A stretch of DNA of 64,000 nucleotides from CAMFLJ01 sp963702555 (GTDB lineage: Bacteria > Actinomycetota > Acidimicrobiia > Acidimicrobiales > Acidimicrobilacustridaceae): NCBI GenBank assembly GCA_963702555.1, contig CAVPCW010000012.1, forward strand, positions 248,001 to 312,000. Reading direction: 5' to 3'. The notes beneath the pieces are model-generated. The model saw nothing but the letters and a program-made list of their open reading frames with translations, was not told where the DNA came from and ran no database searches. Shown here in pieces: positions 53,758 to 61,371 of this stretch (positions are counted from its first letter, which is position 1; each line of letters opens with the position of its first letter). Made by a program: the position numbers and the translations under genes.

Positions 53758-54501
53758 TCAGCGGCCGCCGCGGCGGGGCTCGGGCGGGTCGGAGAGGAGC
53801 AGCTTCTGCAGCTCGATGAGCTCGGTGATGCCGCCCTCGGCGAGGGCGAGCATGTCGTCGAGCTCGCCGCGGCTGAAGCTCATGCCCTCGGCGGTGCCCT
53901 GCACCTCGAGGAACCGGCCGCTCTCGGTCATGACGACGTTCATGTCGACCTCGGCGGCGGAGTCCTCGACGTAGGGCAGGTCGAGCACCGGGGTGCCGTC
54001 GACGATGCCGACCGAGATGGCGGCGCACGCCTCGGTGAGCGGATGGGTGCCGATCACGCCGGCCTGCACGAGCCGGGTGAGGGCGTCGTGCAGGGCGAGG
54101 TAGCCGCCGGTGATCGAGGCGGTGCGGGTGCCGCCGTCGGCCTGGAGCACGTCGCAGTCGACGACGACCTGGCGCTCGCCGAGGGCGACCATGTCGCAGA
54201 CGCCGCGGAGCGAGCGCCCGATGAGTCGCTGGATCTCGTGGGTGCGGCCGGAAGGCGACCCCTTGGTGACCTCGCGGCGGATGCGCTCCGGTGAGGCCCC
54301 CGGCAGCATCGAGTACTCGGCGGTCACCCAGCCCTTGCCCGAGCCCCGCATCCAGCGGGGCACGCCCTCGTCGACGTAGGCGGTGCACAGCACCTTGGTG
54401 CTGCCGGCCGAGATGAGCACGGAGCCCGACGCGGCATCGGTGAAGTCGCGCTCGATCGTGATGTCGCGCAGCTCGTCGGGGGCTCGGCCGTCGGCTCTCA
54501 C
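53758..54501 (-). CDS. rph: Ribonuclease PH
   Basis: The 247-residue phosphorolytic exonuclease trims tRNA 3' ends. Signatures are RADGRAPDELRDITIERDF, GSTKVLCTAYVDEGVPRWMR, GWVTAEYSMLPGASPERIRR, GRTHEIQRLIGRSLRGVCDM and CDVLQADGGTRTASITGGYL with LPYVEDSAAEVDMNVVMTES. The GTG at 54501 overlaps the upstream MBL stop (GTGA), and no ATG start fits the conserved N-terminus. Confidence 0.97.
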   Translation of the reverse strand: MRADGRAPDELRDITIERDFTDAASGSVLISAGSTKVLCTAYVDEGVPRWMRGSGKGWVTAEYSMLPGASPERIRREVTKGSPSGRTHEIQRLIGRSLRGVCDMVALGERQVVVDCDVLQADGGTRTASITGGYLALHDALTRLVQAGVIGTHPLTEACAAISVGIVDGTPVLDLPYVEDSAAEVDMNVVMTESGRFLEVQGTAEGMSFSRGELDDMLALAEGGITELIELQKLLLSDPPEPRRGGR

Positions 54502-55235
54502 AGGGGGTACCTCTCGTTGGGGGATGCGATGGTGACCGGCGCACCGTAGGCGGCCTCGCCGTTGCGGGCGTGCACCGACAGGTCGGACCCGGGCCAGAAG
54601 TGGGTGAGCAGGAGGCGCTTGGCCCCGGCGGAGCGGGCCATCGCTCCGGCCTGGCCGGCGGAGAGGTGCTTGATGCCCTCGGCCTCGGCGTCGGTGCCGT
54701 AGGTCGCCTCGATGAGAGCCATGTCGACCCCGCGGCCCAGCCGGTCCATCGACCAGTCGGGGCCGGTGTCGGCCGAGTACACGAGGGACGTGCCGTCGGG
54801 AGCGTCGACCCGCACGGCGAGGGTCTCGATGTAGTGGTCGGTGCGCTCGACGGTGAAGCGCAGCGGGCCGCACTCGAAGCGGTCGCCGTCACCGATGACG
54901 TTCCAGTCGAGGGTCGGCTCGAGGGCGCCGAGCACGAGCAGCGCCTTGGCCCGGTTCTCCGAGGTCCCCCACACCGGCACGGCCTCGCGCCCGAAGCGGT
55001 ACTTCATTGCGACGTGCAGCCCGCTCAGGTCGACCCAGTGGTCGGGGTGGGCGTGGCTCAGCACCACACCGGCGAGGTCGGGGATGTCGATGTGGCGCTG
55101 GAGGTTGGCCAGGCAGCCCGGGCCGAGGTCGAGGACCACGTGGGTGCCCTCGTAGCTGACGAGGTAGCCGCTGCAGGGGCAGTCGGGCGCCGGGTAGCTG
55201 CCCGAGCAGCCGAGGACGGTGAGGGTCAGTCCCAT
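54498..55235 (-). CDS. MBL-fold hydrolase, probable cyclic-nucleotide phosphodiesterase (Rv1339-like)
   Basis: The 245-residue metallo-beta-lactamase-fold protein has the metal motif LSHAHPDHWVDL (His61, His63, Asp65, His66), plus YSADTGPDW and LLLTHFWPG for the remaining ligands. Its position between murI and rph matches Mycobacterium tuberculosis Rv1339, reported as an atypical class II cAMP phosphodiesterase; that assignment is by gene order and motif only. No signal peptide. It overlaps murI by ten bases and rph by four. Confidence 0.85.
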   Translation of the reverse strand: MGLTLTVLGCSGSYPAPDCPCSGYLVSYEGTHVVLDLGPGCLANLQRHIDIPDLAGVVLSHAHPDHWVDLSGLHVAMKYRFGREAVPVWGTSENRAKALLVLGALEPTLDWNVIGDGDRFECGPLRFTVERTDHYIETLAVRVDAPDGTSLVYSADTGPDWSMDRLGRGVDMALIEATYGTDAEAEGIKHLSAGQAGAMARSAGAKRLLLTHFWPGSDLSVHARNGEAAYGAPVTIASPNERYPL

Positions 55236-56032
55236 GCCACGCTCCTCACGTCGTCGAGCTCGGGGCCGAGCAGCTGACGGCCGAGCCGGCGGAACACCTC
55301 GACGTCGCCCGAGGACTCGAAGCGGTGACGCCCGGGGCGGCCGTCGGCCGGTCGGGCCAGGTCGAGCTCACCGAGCAGCGCCCGCACCCGGAACGCGGTC
55401 TCGTCGGCCGAGTCGACCAGCACGACCTCACGGCCCATGACGTCGCTGATGGTGCGGGCGAGGAACGGGTAATGGGTGCAGCCGAGCAGGAGGGTGTCGA
55501 CAGTGGCGTCGACCAGCGGGGCAAGCAGCCGCTCGGCCAGCACGTGGACCTGGTCGGAGTCGGTCTCCCCCCGCTCGACGAACTCGACGAAACCGGGGCA
55601 GGCGGCACAGGTGAGCTTCACACCGGCGTCGGCCTCGGCCACCGCCTCCTGGTACGCACCCGAGCCGATGGTGCCGACCGTGCCGATGACCCCCACGTGG
55701 CCGTTGCGGGTGGCGCTCACCAGCGACCGCACGCCTGGCTCGATGACCCCGACGACCGGCACCGGCGAGAGCTCCTGGAGCTCGCCCAGCGCCGCCGCCG
55801 ACGCGGTGTTGCACGCGACCACCACCAACTTCACGTCGTGGTTCGCCAGCAGGTGCTCGGTGATCTGGTGGGCGAAGGCGCGCACCTCGTCGAGCGGCCG
55901 GGGCCCGTACGGGTAGCGGCCCGTGTCGCCGACGTAGACGAGGTCCTCGCCGGGCAGCAGGTCGATCAGGGCCCGCGCCACCGTGAGCCCGCCGAACCCG
56001 CTGTCGAACATCCCGATCGGGCGCGGATCCAC
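55226..56032 (-). CDS. murI: Glutamate racemase
   Basis: The 268-residue enzyme makes D-glutamate for peptidoglycan. The two catalytic cysteines are in VVVACNTASAAALGE and TLLLGCTHYPFLA; PIGMFDSGFGGLTVARAL and VGDTGRYPYGPRP are substrate-binding segments. The GTG at 56032 gives the normal N-terminus VDPRPIGMFDSG. It overlaps the MBL gene downstream. Confidence 0.96.
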   Translation of the reverse strand: MDPRPIGMFDSGFGGLTVARALIDLLPGEDLVYVGDTGRYPYGPRPLDEVRAFAHQITEHLLANHDVKLVVVACNTASAAALGELQELSPVPVVGVIEPGVRSLVSATRNGHVGVIGTVGTIGSGAYQEAVAEADAGVKLTCAACPGFVEFVERGETDSDQVHVLAERLLAPLVDATVDTLLLGCTHYPFLARTISDVMGREVVLVDSADETAFRVRALLGELDLARPADGRPGRHRFESSGDVEVFRRLGRQLLGPELDDVRSVAWD

Positions 56033-56081
56033 GCTCCGAGGGTACCCCTGTGGCGGCGATTCCCCGGGGAGCGCCGACGGC

Positions 56082-57032
56082 CTAGAAGTAGATGATCTTC
56101 TCGGCGCGGGCGACGACGTCGTCGATGTCGTCGGTCCACGCGCCGGTGGAGAGGTACTTCCACCCGCCGTCGCACACCACGAACACGACCGTGCCCGACT
56201 CGATCTCGGAGGCGATCTTGCGGGCCCCGGCGAGGGCGGCACCGGCGGAGATGCCGGCGAAGATCCCGCAGTGCTCGGCCAGCAGGCGGGTGCCCTCGAT
56301 GGACTCCTTCGGGCGCACCACCCGCTTGCGGTCGAGCAGCTGCTCGCCGCCCCACTTCTCGTAGACCGGCGGGATGTAGCCCTCGTCGAGGTTCCGGAGC
56401 CCCTCGACCTTCTCGCCCAGCGGCGGCTCGACCGCGATCACCTTGATGCCGGGGTTCTGCTCCTTGAGGAACGTGCCCACGCCCATGAGGGTGCCGGACG
56501 TGCCGAGGCCGGCGACGAAGTGGGTGATCTCGGGGCAGTCGGCCCAGATCTCGGGGCCGGTGGTCTCGTAGTGCGCCCGGGGGTTGGCCTCGTTGGCGTA
56601 CTGGTAGAGGAACGCCCAGTCCGGGTGCTCGTCGGCGAGTTGGAGGGCACGCCGCACGGCCCCGTTGGAGCCCTCGTTGCCCGGCGACACGATGATCTCG
56701 GCGCCGAAGATCTCGAGCAGCTGGCGGCGCTCGATCGACACGTTCTCGGGCATGACGATCTTGATCGGGTAGCCCTTGATCTTGGCGATCATCGCCATGG
56801 CGATGCCGGTGTTGCCCGACGACGGCTCGATGATCGTGCGGCCCGGGGTGAGGGTGCCGTCGGCCTCGGCCTCGAGGATCATGTTGAGGGCGATGCGGTC
56901 CTTGACCGAGCCGGCGGGGTTCTGGCCCTCCATCTTCCCGAGGATGCGCACGTCGGGGTTCGGGCTGAGCACGGAGACGTCGATCATCGGCGTGCCGCCG
57001 ATCATCTCGAGCACCGAGGAGTACACAGCCAT
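56082..57032 (-). CDS. cysM: Cysteine synthase (CysM/CysK family, PLP-dependent)
   Basis: The 316-residue enzyme has the PLP lysine in KMEGQNPAGSVKDRIALNMI, the substrate loop EPSSGNTGIAMAMIAK and the phosphate-binding GLGTSGTLMGVGTFLK. Gene order (mec upstream, murI downstream) and the sequence resemble mycobacterial CysM, which uses O-phosphoserine and a CysO thiocarboxylate. There is no room for cysO between mec and this gene (84 bases), so it may use sulfide or a carrier encoded elsewhere. GGAAGG lies upstream of the ATG. Confidence 0.9.
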   Translation of the reverse strand: MAVYSSVLEMIGGTPMIDVSVLSPNPDVRILGKMEGQNPAGSVKDRIALNMILEAEADGTLTPGRTIIEPSSGNTGIAMAMIAKIKGYPIKIVMPENVSIERRQLLEIFGAEIIVSPGNEGSNGAVRRALQLADEHPDWAFLYQYANEANPRAHYETTGPEIWADCPEITHFVAGLGTSGTLMGVGTFLKEQNPGIKVIAVEPPLGEKVEGLRNLDEGYIPPVYEKWGGEQLLDRKRVVRPKESIEGTRLLAEHCGIFAGISAGAALAGARKIASEIESGTVVFVVCDGGWKYLSTGAWTDDIDDVVARAEKIIYF

Positions 57033-57116
57033 GAGCGCCTTCCGGGAACTGGATGGCCCCACGGGGCCGGGTCGATCACCGGGCCGACAGCATTGTCGAC
57101 CGGACGAGTAGGGATT

Positions 57117-57545
57117 CTACCCGTCGACCACCACGACCGGCTCCTCGGAGATCGCACCGTCGACGATGCGGTACGAGCGCACCACCGGCGGACCCTGGCG
57201 GAACGACACGATCACGTAGTGCCACGACGGGTCGGGCGCCTGGGCGACGTCGGTCGGCGAGGGATACGGCTCGGTGTGGGTGTGGGAGTGGACCACCCCG
57301 ATGATCTCGAGGCCCCGGTCCTCCGCGTCGCGGTCGGCCCGCAGGTGGGTCTTCGGGTCGATCGTGTACACCCGGCTCGACGCCGCCACGTTGGGGCTCG
57401 GGTAGAAGACCGTGGCCGAAGCCGGCGCCGAGCCCTCGTCGGGGCCGGCGGGACGCCCGCCGATCAGTCCGCACGCCTCGTCGGGGAGCCCGTCGTAGAG
57501 GTGGGCCACCAGGTCGAGGTGGGCGGATCGGGAGAGCTGCAGCAC
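57117..57545 (-). CDS. mec: JAMM/MPN metallopeptidase, Mec-like
   Basis: The 142-residue protein (GTG start) has the JAMM motif: Glu23 in LPDEACGLIGG, and His86, His88 and Asp99 in VVHSHTHTEPYPSPTD. Mycobacterial Mec releases cysteine from the CysO-cysteine adduct made by CysM; the neighbouring cysM supports the same role here, but no cysO is present. YTIDPKTHLRADRDAEDRGL matches this subfamily. It is divergent from the gene at 57626. Confidence 0.9.
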   Translation of the reverse strand: MLQLSRSAHLDLVAHLYDGLPDEACGLIGGRPAGPDEGSAPASATVFYPSPNVAASSRVYTIDPKTHLRADRDAEDRGLEIIGVVHSHTHTEPYPSPTDVAQAPDPSWHYVIVSFRQGPPVVRSYRIVDGAISEEPVVVVDG

Positions 57546-57625
57546 GGTCGGCGAGGCTACCGGCGGCCCACCGCCACGCGACGGAACCCGACCGCCCGCC
57601 ACGCCATGCACGTATCGTGTGCCCC

Positions 57626-58147
57626 ATGCCACGTCTCTCGGTGCCCGAAGGTCAGGACCCGCTCATCAACGTCTGGGCCGCTCAGGCCCCTGCGCTCACG
57701 ATCCCCGCGGCCCAGCTCTCCTCCGCGGTCTACGAGCACTCGACGCTGCCGATCCGCGAGTTCGAGTCGGCCCGGATCACCATCGCCCGCATCAACGACT
57801 GCCAGCTCTGCCTGGGCTGGCGCTCGGCCCGCGACACGCCCTCACGGGCCGGCGAGGCCGACGACATCGACGAGGCGTTCTACGACAAGGTCCGCGAGCG
57901 CGACTACGACGGACTCACCGAGCGCGAGCAGCTCGCGGCGGAGTTCGCCGAGCTCTTCGCCACCGACCACCTGGCCATGGACGACGCCTTCTGGGCCCGC
58001 CTGCGCGGCGCGTTCACCGACGCCGAGATCGTCGAGCTCGGCATCAGCGTGGGCATGTGGGTCTCGCAGGGCCGGCTGAACCAGGTGCTCGACGTCGACG
58101 GCGGCTGCCGGGTCCCGATCCCGGGTGCCCCGCTCACCGGCGGCTGA
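57626..58147 (+). CDS. AhpD/carboxymuconolactone decarboxylase-like protein
   Basis: The 173-residue helical protein has ESARITIARINDCQLCLGWR with the CxxC pair of AhpD-like peroxidase or disulfide reductase proteins, but not the downstream His of the full AhpD proton relay in its usual place. It probably acts as a thiol oxidoreductase; decarboxylase activity is unlikely because the residues for muconolactone are absent. The ATG of MPRLSVPEG is preferred over a GTG three codons earlier. smpB follows 33 bases on. Confidence 0.8.
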   Translation: MPRLSVPEGQDPLINVWAAQAPALTIPAAQLSSAVYEHSTLPIREFESARITIARINDCQLCLGWRSARDTPSRAGEADDIDEAFYDKVRERDYDGLTEREQLAAEFAELFATDHLAMDDAFWARLRGAFTDAEIVELGISVGMWVSQGRLNQVLDVDGGCRVPIPGAPLTGG

Positions 58148-58180
58148 CCCGGGCCCCGGGCCGGTAGCCTCGGTCCCCCT

Positions 58181-58684
58181 ATGGCCAGCCCGAAGAAGGT
58201 CGACAAGGACGGCACCAAGGCCGTCGCCACCAACCGGTCGGCCCGGCACGACTACTCCGTCCTCGACACGGTCGAGGCCGGCATCATGCTGCGCGGCAGC
58301 GAGGTCAAGTCGCTCCGTGAGGCGCAGGTCCAGATCAAAGAGGCCCACGTCCGCTTCGAGAACGGCGAGGCCTGGCTGGTCGGCATGCACATCGCGCCCT
58401 ACCTGGCCAACGCCACCCACGACGTGCTCGAGCCCGACCGCAAGCGGAAGCTCCTGCTGCACCGCGGTGAGCTCGACAAGCTCCGCGTGCGCGTCGACAT
58501 CGAGCGGCTGTCGCTGATCCCACTGTCGATCTACTTCAAGGACGGTCGGGCCAAGGTCGAGCTGGCCCTGGCCCGCGGCCGCACCAAGGGCGACAAGCGC
58601 CAGGCCATCGCCGAGCGCGACTCCCGCATGGAGATGGACAAGGCCATGGGCCGGGCCCGCAAGCTCGGCGGCCACGACGCCTGA
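58181..58684 (+). CDS. smpB: SsrA-binding protein SmpB
   Basis: The 167-residue protein is the tmRNA partner in trans-translation. Signatures are NRSARHDYSVLDTVEAGIML, RGSEVKSLREAQVQIKEAHV, YLANATHDVLEPDRKRKLLL and the basic C-terminal tail KGDKRQAIAERDSRMEMDKA. An N-terminal Lys-rich extension is normal for actinobacteria. The tmRNA gene itself lies 4.2 kb downstream on the same strand. Confidence 0.98.
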   Translation: MASPKKVDKDGTKAVATNRSARHDYSVLDTVEAGIMLRGSEVKSLREAQVQIKEAHVRFENGEAWLVGMHIAPYLANATHDVLEPDRKRKLLLHRGELDKLRVRVDIERLSLIPLSIYFKDGRAKVELALARGRTKGDKRQAIAERDSRMEMDKAMGRARKLGGHDA

Positions 58685-58784
58685 CCCACCGGCGCGCTCC
58701 TGGTCCGGAGCCTGTTTCCTGTGAGGCCCTTGAACGCTGGGTGAACGACCTCCCCGTGCCATTCCTCTGCGCGCAGACGATCGC

Positions 58785-58790
58785 TACGGT
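58785..58790 (+). promoter_or_regulatory. TACGGT -10 box, probably leaderless start
   Basis: TACGGT ends six bases before the ATG of the phosphoribosyltransferase, matching the TANNNT-N6/7-ATG pattern seen before three other genes in this window. No clear -35 box and no ribosome-binding site are seen. Confidence 0.35.
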
Positions 58791-58796
58791 TGGCTC

Positions 58797-59411
58797 ATGG
58801 GAGAGATCGTCGGCGACCACTACCGCGTGCAGATCGGCAGCCAGGTGGTCGAGATCCCGCTCATCCCGATCGGGCCTTCCATCGCCATCTCCCTGCTGAT
58901 GACGATCGACCACGGCGTGCGCTTCGGCGAGACCGCCGGCGCCGACCTGGCCGAGGCGATCGCCGCCACCCGGCCCGAGATCGTGGCCTCCGCCGCCACC
59001 CTCGGCATCCCCGTGGCGATCGAGGTCAGCCGCCACCTCGGGCTCGACGACTACCTCATCCTCCAGAAGACGCCGAAGGTGCACCTCGGCGACGCCCTGT
59101 CCGAACCGCTCTCGTCGATCACGACCGAGACGCCCCAACGACTGCTGCTCGACCGGCGCCGCATCCCGGCCGTGGCGGGCAAGCGGGTGGCCCTCGTCGA
59201 CGACGTCATCGCCACCGGCGGCAGCATCGCCGCCTCGGCCCGCCTGCTGCGCGCCGCCGGGGCCGAGGTCGTCGTGATCGGCTCGTTCCTGGTCGAGGGC
59301 ACCGCCTGGCGGGAGGCCCTCGGCTCCGACGCCGACCTCGTGCGATCGCTCGGCTCCATCCCGTTGTTCACCGACGACGGTTCCGGGGGCTGGCGGGAGT
59401 CGTGGGACTGA
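58797..59411 (+). CDS. Phosphoribosyltransferase (adenine PRT-like)
   Basis: The 204-residue protein has the PRPP-binding loop VALVDDVIATGGSIAASARL and the N-terminal part YRVQIGSQVVEIPLIPIGPS with ILQKTPKVHLGDALSEPL. It resembles adenine or xanthine phosphoribosyltransferases, or PurR-type effector domains; the purine specificity is not clear from motifs. It overlaps the start of the following amidohydrolase by ten bases, suggesting a purine or deaminated-purine salvage pair. Confidence 0.82.
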   Translation: MGEIVGDHYRVQIGSQVVEIPLIPIGPSIAISLLMTIDHGVRFGETAGADLAEAIAATRPEIVASAATLGIPVAIEVSRHLGLDDYLILQKTPKVHLGDALSEPLSSITTETPQRLLLDRRRIPAVAGKRVALVDDVIATGGSIAASARLLRAAGAEVVVIGSFLVEGTAWREALGSDADLVRSLGSIPLFTDDGSGGWRESWD

Positions 59412-60772
59412 GCCCGGGCAGTCCGCCCGAACGGGCGGTCGTGATCGGTGAGGTCGTGATGGCCTCGGCCGACGAGGTCCACACCCCGGGGTGGGTGACG
59501 ATCACCGACGGCGCGGTCGAGGCCGTCGGGCCCGGCACTCCCCCGCCCGAGCTGGCCGTGGTCGCCAGGGGCGACCTGGTCATGCCGGGCCTGGTCAGCG
59601 CCCACCAGCACGCGGTCGACCTGCTCGTCGCCGGCGGGCCCACCGGCCCGGGCTTCCTCGACTGGCTGCTCGGCACCTACCACTCGGGCCTCGCCCTCGC
59701 CGGCCCCGACGACTGCGCTCTCGCCGTGGCGGCCGTGCGGGCGGCGACCCTCGCCGCCGGGGTGACCACCATGGTCGACTGCTGGTCGGTGGGCCCCGTC
59801 GCCGACCGCGCCCGCGCCGAGGCGTGCGCCGACGCATCGCTCGCTGCACACCGGGCCAGCGGCGGCCGCACCGTGTTCGGCGTGATGGGCAACGAGCACC
59901 CCGCCGCCGGGTGGGACGCGTTCGCGTCGTCGATCGACGGGCGCGACCTGTGCCGACCGGCCGACGAGACCCTGGCAGAGGTGGAGCGCCTGGCCACCGC
60001 TCATCACCGGGCCGACGGCGGCCGCACGTTGGTGACCCCGTCGCCCGAGCTCCCCGAGACCTCCACGCCACGGGGCCTGGCCGACGCCCTCGCCCTCGCC
60101 GAGCGCCTGGGCACCGTGCTCCCCATCCACCTCTGCGCGTCGCCACCGAGTCGGGCGGCGTACGGCCCGGCCGAGCTGGAGCGCGACGGCCTGGCGACAC
60201 CGAGGCTGCTGGCGGCCCACGTGAGCGCGGTCGACGACCACGACGTGCTGGCCCTCGGCCGGGCCGGCATCGGTGTGGCGCACTGCCCCCGGTCGGCCCG
60301 GGCCCTCGGCGCCACGGCGCTCACGCCGGTGGCGGCGCTGCGACGAGCCGGGGCCCGCTGCGGCATCGGGCTCGACAACGCCTCGCTGAACCCGTCGCGC
60401 GACCTCTTCGCCGAGGCCCGGGCGGCTCAGCTCGGGGCCACGGTGGCGGGCGACCCGCTCGACGCGCGGACGGTGTTCCGCATGCTGACCCAGGAAGGCG
60501 CCGACGCCGCCGGGCTCGGCGGCTCGGTCGGCGCGCTCGGCCCCGGCCGACGGGGCGACCTCGTGGTGCTCGACACGTCGGGCCCGCACTGGCACCCCCG
60601 ACGATCTTCGTGGGTCGAGACGGTGATCGCCTCGGCCACCGCGGGCGACGTGCGCACGGTTCTCGTCGACGGCCGGGTGGTCGTCACCGGCGGGACCGCG
60701 GTGACGGGAGTGGACGGCGCCGCCCTCGACCGGGCCTCGGCTCGCATCGCCTCGGCGATGGGCTGGCGCTGA
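59402..60772 (+). CDS. Amidohydrolase, probable nucleobase/nucleoside deaminase-like
   Basis: The 456-residue metal-dependent hydrolase has HxH in VMPGLVSAHQHAVDLLVAGG, the third and fourth metal or substrate His in LPIHLCASPP and LLAAHVSAVDDHD, the GVAHCPRSAR loop, and the Asp ligand in GIGLDNASLNPSRDLFAEAR. DLVVLDTSGP near the end is the usual composite-domain strand. This is the TrzN/AtzA/SsnA-like branch that deaminates or dechlorinates heterocycles. The GTG at 59402 overlaps the phosphoribosyltransferase gene. Co-transcription suggests salvage of a deaminated base; this is inference. Confidence 0.85.
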   Translation: MGLSPGSPPERAVVIGEVVMASADEVHTPGWVTITDGAVEAVGPGTPPPELAVVARGDLVMPGLVSAHQHAVDLLVAGGPTGPGFLDWLLGTYHSGLALAGPDDCALAVAAVRAATLAAGVTTMVDCWSVGPVADRARAEACADASLAAHRASGGRTVFGVMGNEHPAAGWDAFASSIDGRDLCRPADETLAEVERLATAHHRADGGRTLVTPSPELPETSTPRGLADALALAERLGTVLPIHLCASPPSRAAYGPAELERDGLATPRLLAAHVSAVDDHDVLALGRAGIGVAHCPRSARALGATALTPVAALRRAGARCGIGLDNASLNPSRDLFAEARAAQLGATVAGDPLDARTVFRMLTQEGADAAGLGGSVGALGPGRRGDLVVLDTSGPHWHPRRSSWVETVIASATAGDVRTVLVDGRVVVTGGTAVTGVDGAALDRASARIASAMGWR

Positions 60773-60782
60773 CCCCGAGCCC

Positions 60783-61241
60783 TCAGCTGCCGGCGCGTGC
60801 TCCGGCTCGCCGCTCCGACTCCGACACCAGGCCCGTGGCGAACCCGGCGACCATGCGGTGGATGAAGGTACCCAGGCCGGGCACCCGACTCTGGAACGAG
60901 CCGGTCCAGTCGATGGTGGTGCCGACGCCGGCGGGCCCGGGAGTGAGGCGCACCTCGGCCCGGTAGCCGTGCCAGGGCAGCGGGCCCGAGAGCGACACGT
61001 AGGAGAAGTACCCGGGGCGCTCGTAGGCCACCACCTGTTCCCGCGAGACCGGGCCGACACCCGCGCCGAAGCGACGGATGGCGCCGACGCCGTGGGGCGC
61101 GGGGTCGCCCTCGCACTCGTAGGACGCCGCCTTCAGGCCCGGCGCCCAGTCGGCCCAGCCGGGGCCGTCGACCAGCACGTCGAAGACCACCTCGGGAGGG
61201 GCTGCGCTGTAGCCGTCGACGTGGTAGCGGTGCTCGGACAA
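60783..61241 (-). CDS. SRPBCC-family (polyketide cyclase/START-like) protein
   Basis: The 152-residue protein reads YSAAPPEVVFDVLVDGPGWA, GVGAIRRFGAGVGPVSREQV, YERPGYFSYVSLSG and GVGTTIDWTGSFQSRVPGLG, a helix-grip fold that binds a hydrophobic ligand. The start is a TTG at 61241, decided by GGGAGG six bases upstream and the lack of family-like sequence before it. Ligand unknown. It is convergent with the amidohydrolase and divergent from the HNH gene. Confidence 0.82.
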   Translation of the reverse strand: MSEHRYHVDGYSAAPPEVVFDVLVDGPGWADWAPGLKAASYECEGDPAPHGVGAIRRFGAGVGPVSREQVVAYERPGYFSYVSLSGPLPWHGYRAEVRLTPGPAGVGTTIDWTGSFQSRVPGLGTFIHRMVAGFATGLVSESERRAGARAGS

Positions 61242-61335
61242 CTGAGGCCTCCCGGAGAGTTCGAACCATCTGAGCACAGGTCGGGCACACAGGGGTCTTT
61301 GGTTCGGAAACACCATATTTTTTCTGATCTTTCTG

Positions 61336-61364
61336 TTGTCCCTCGAACTGGTGTTTGGTAGGCT
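61336..61364 (+). promoter_or_regulatory. Promoter of the DUF222/HNH gene, probably leaderless
   Basis: TTGTCC (61336-61341), a 17-base spacer, TAGGCT (61359-61364), then seven bases to the ATG at 61372. An AT-rich tract (61312-61335) precedes it, unusual for this genome. No ribosome-binding site is present. Confidence 0.6.
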
Positions 61365-61371
61365 GCACCTC

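Noticed and set aside
57033..57116. A cysO gene hidden between mec and cysM
   Set aside because: Only 84 bases are available and no frame ends in Gly-Gly with a ubiquitin-like sequence.
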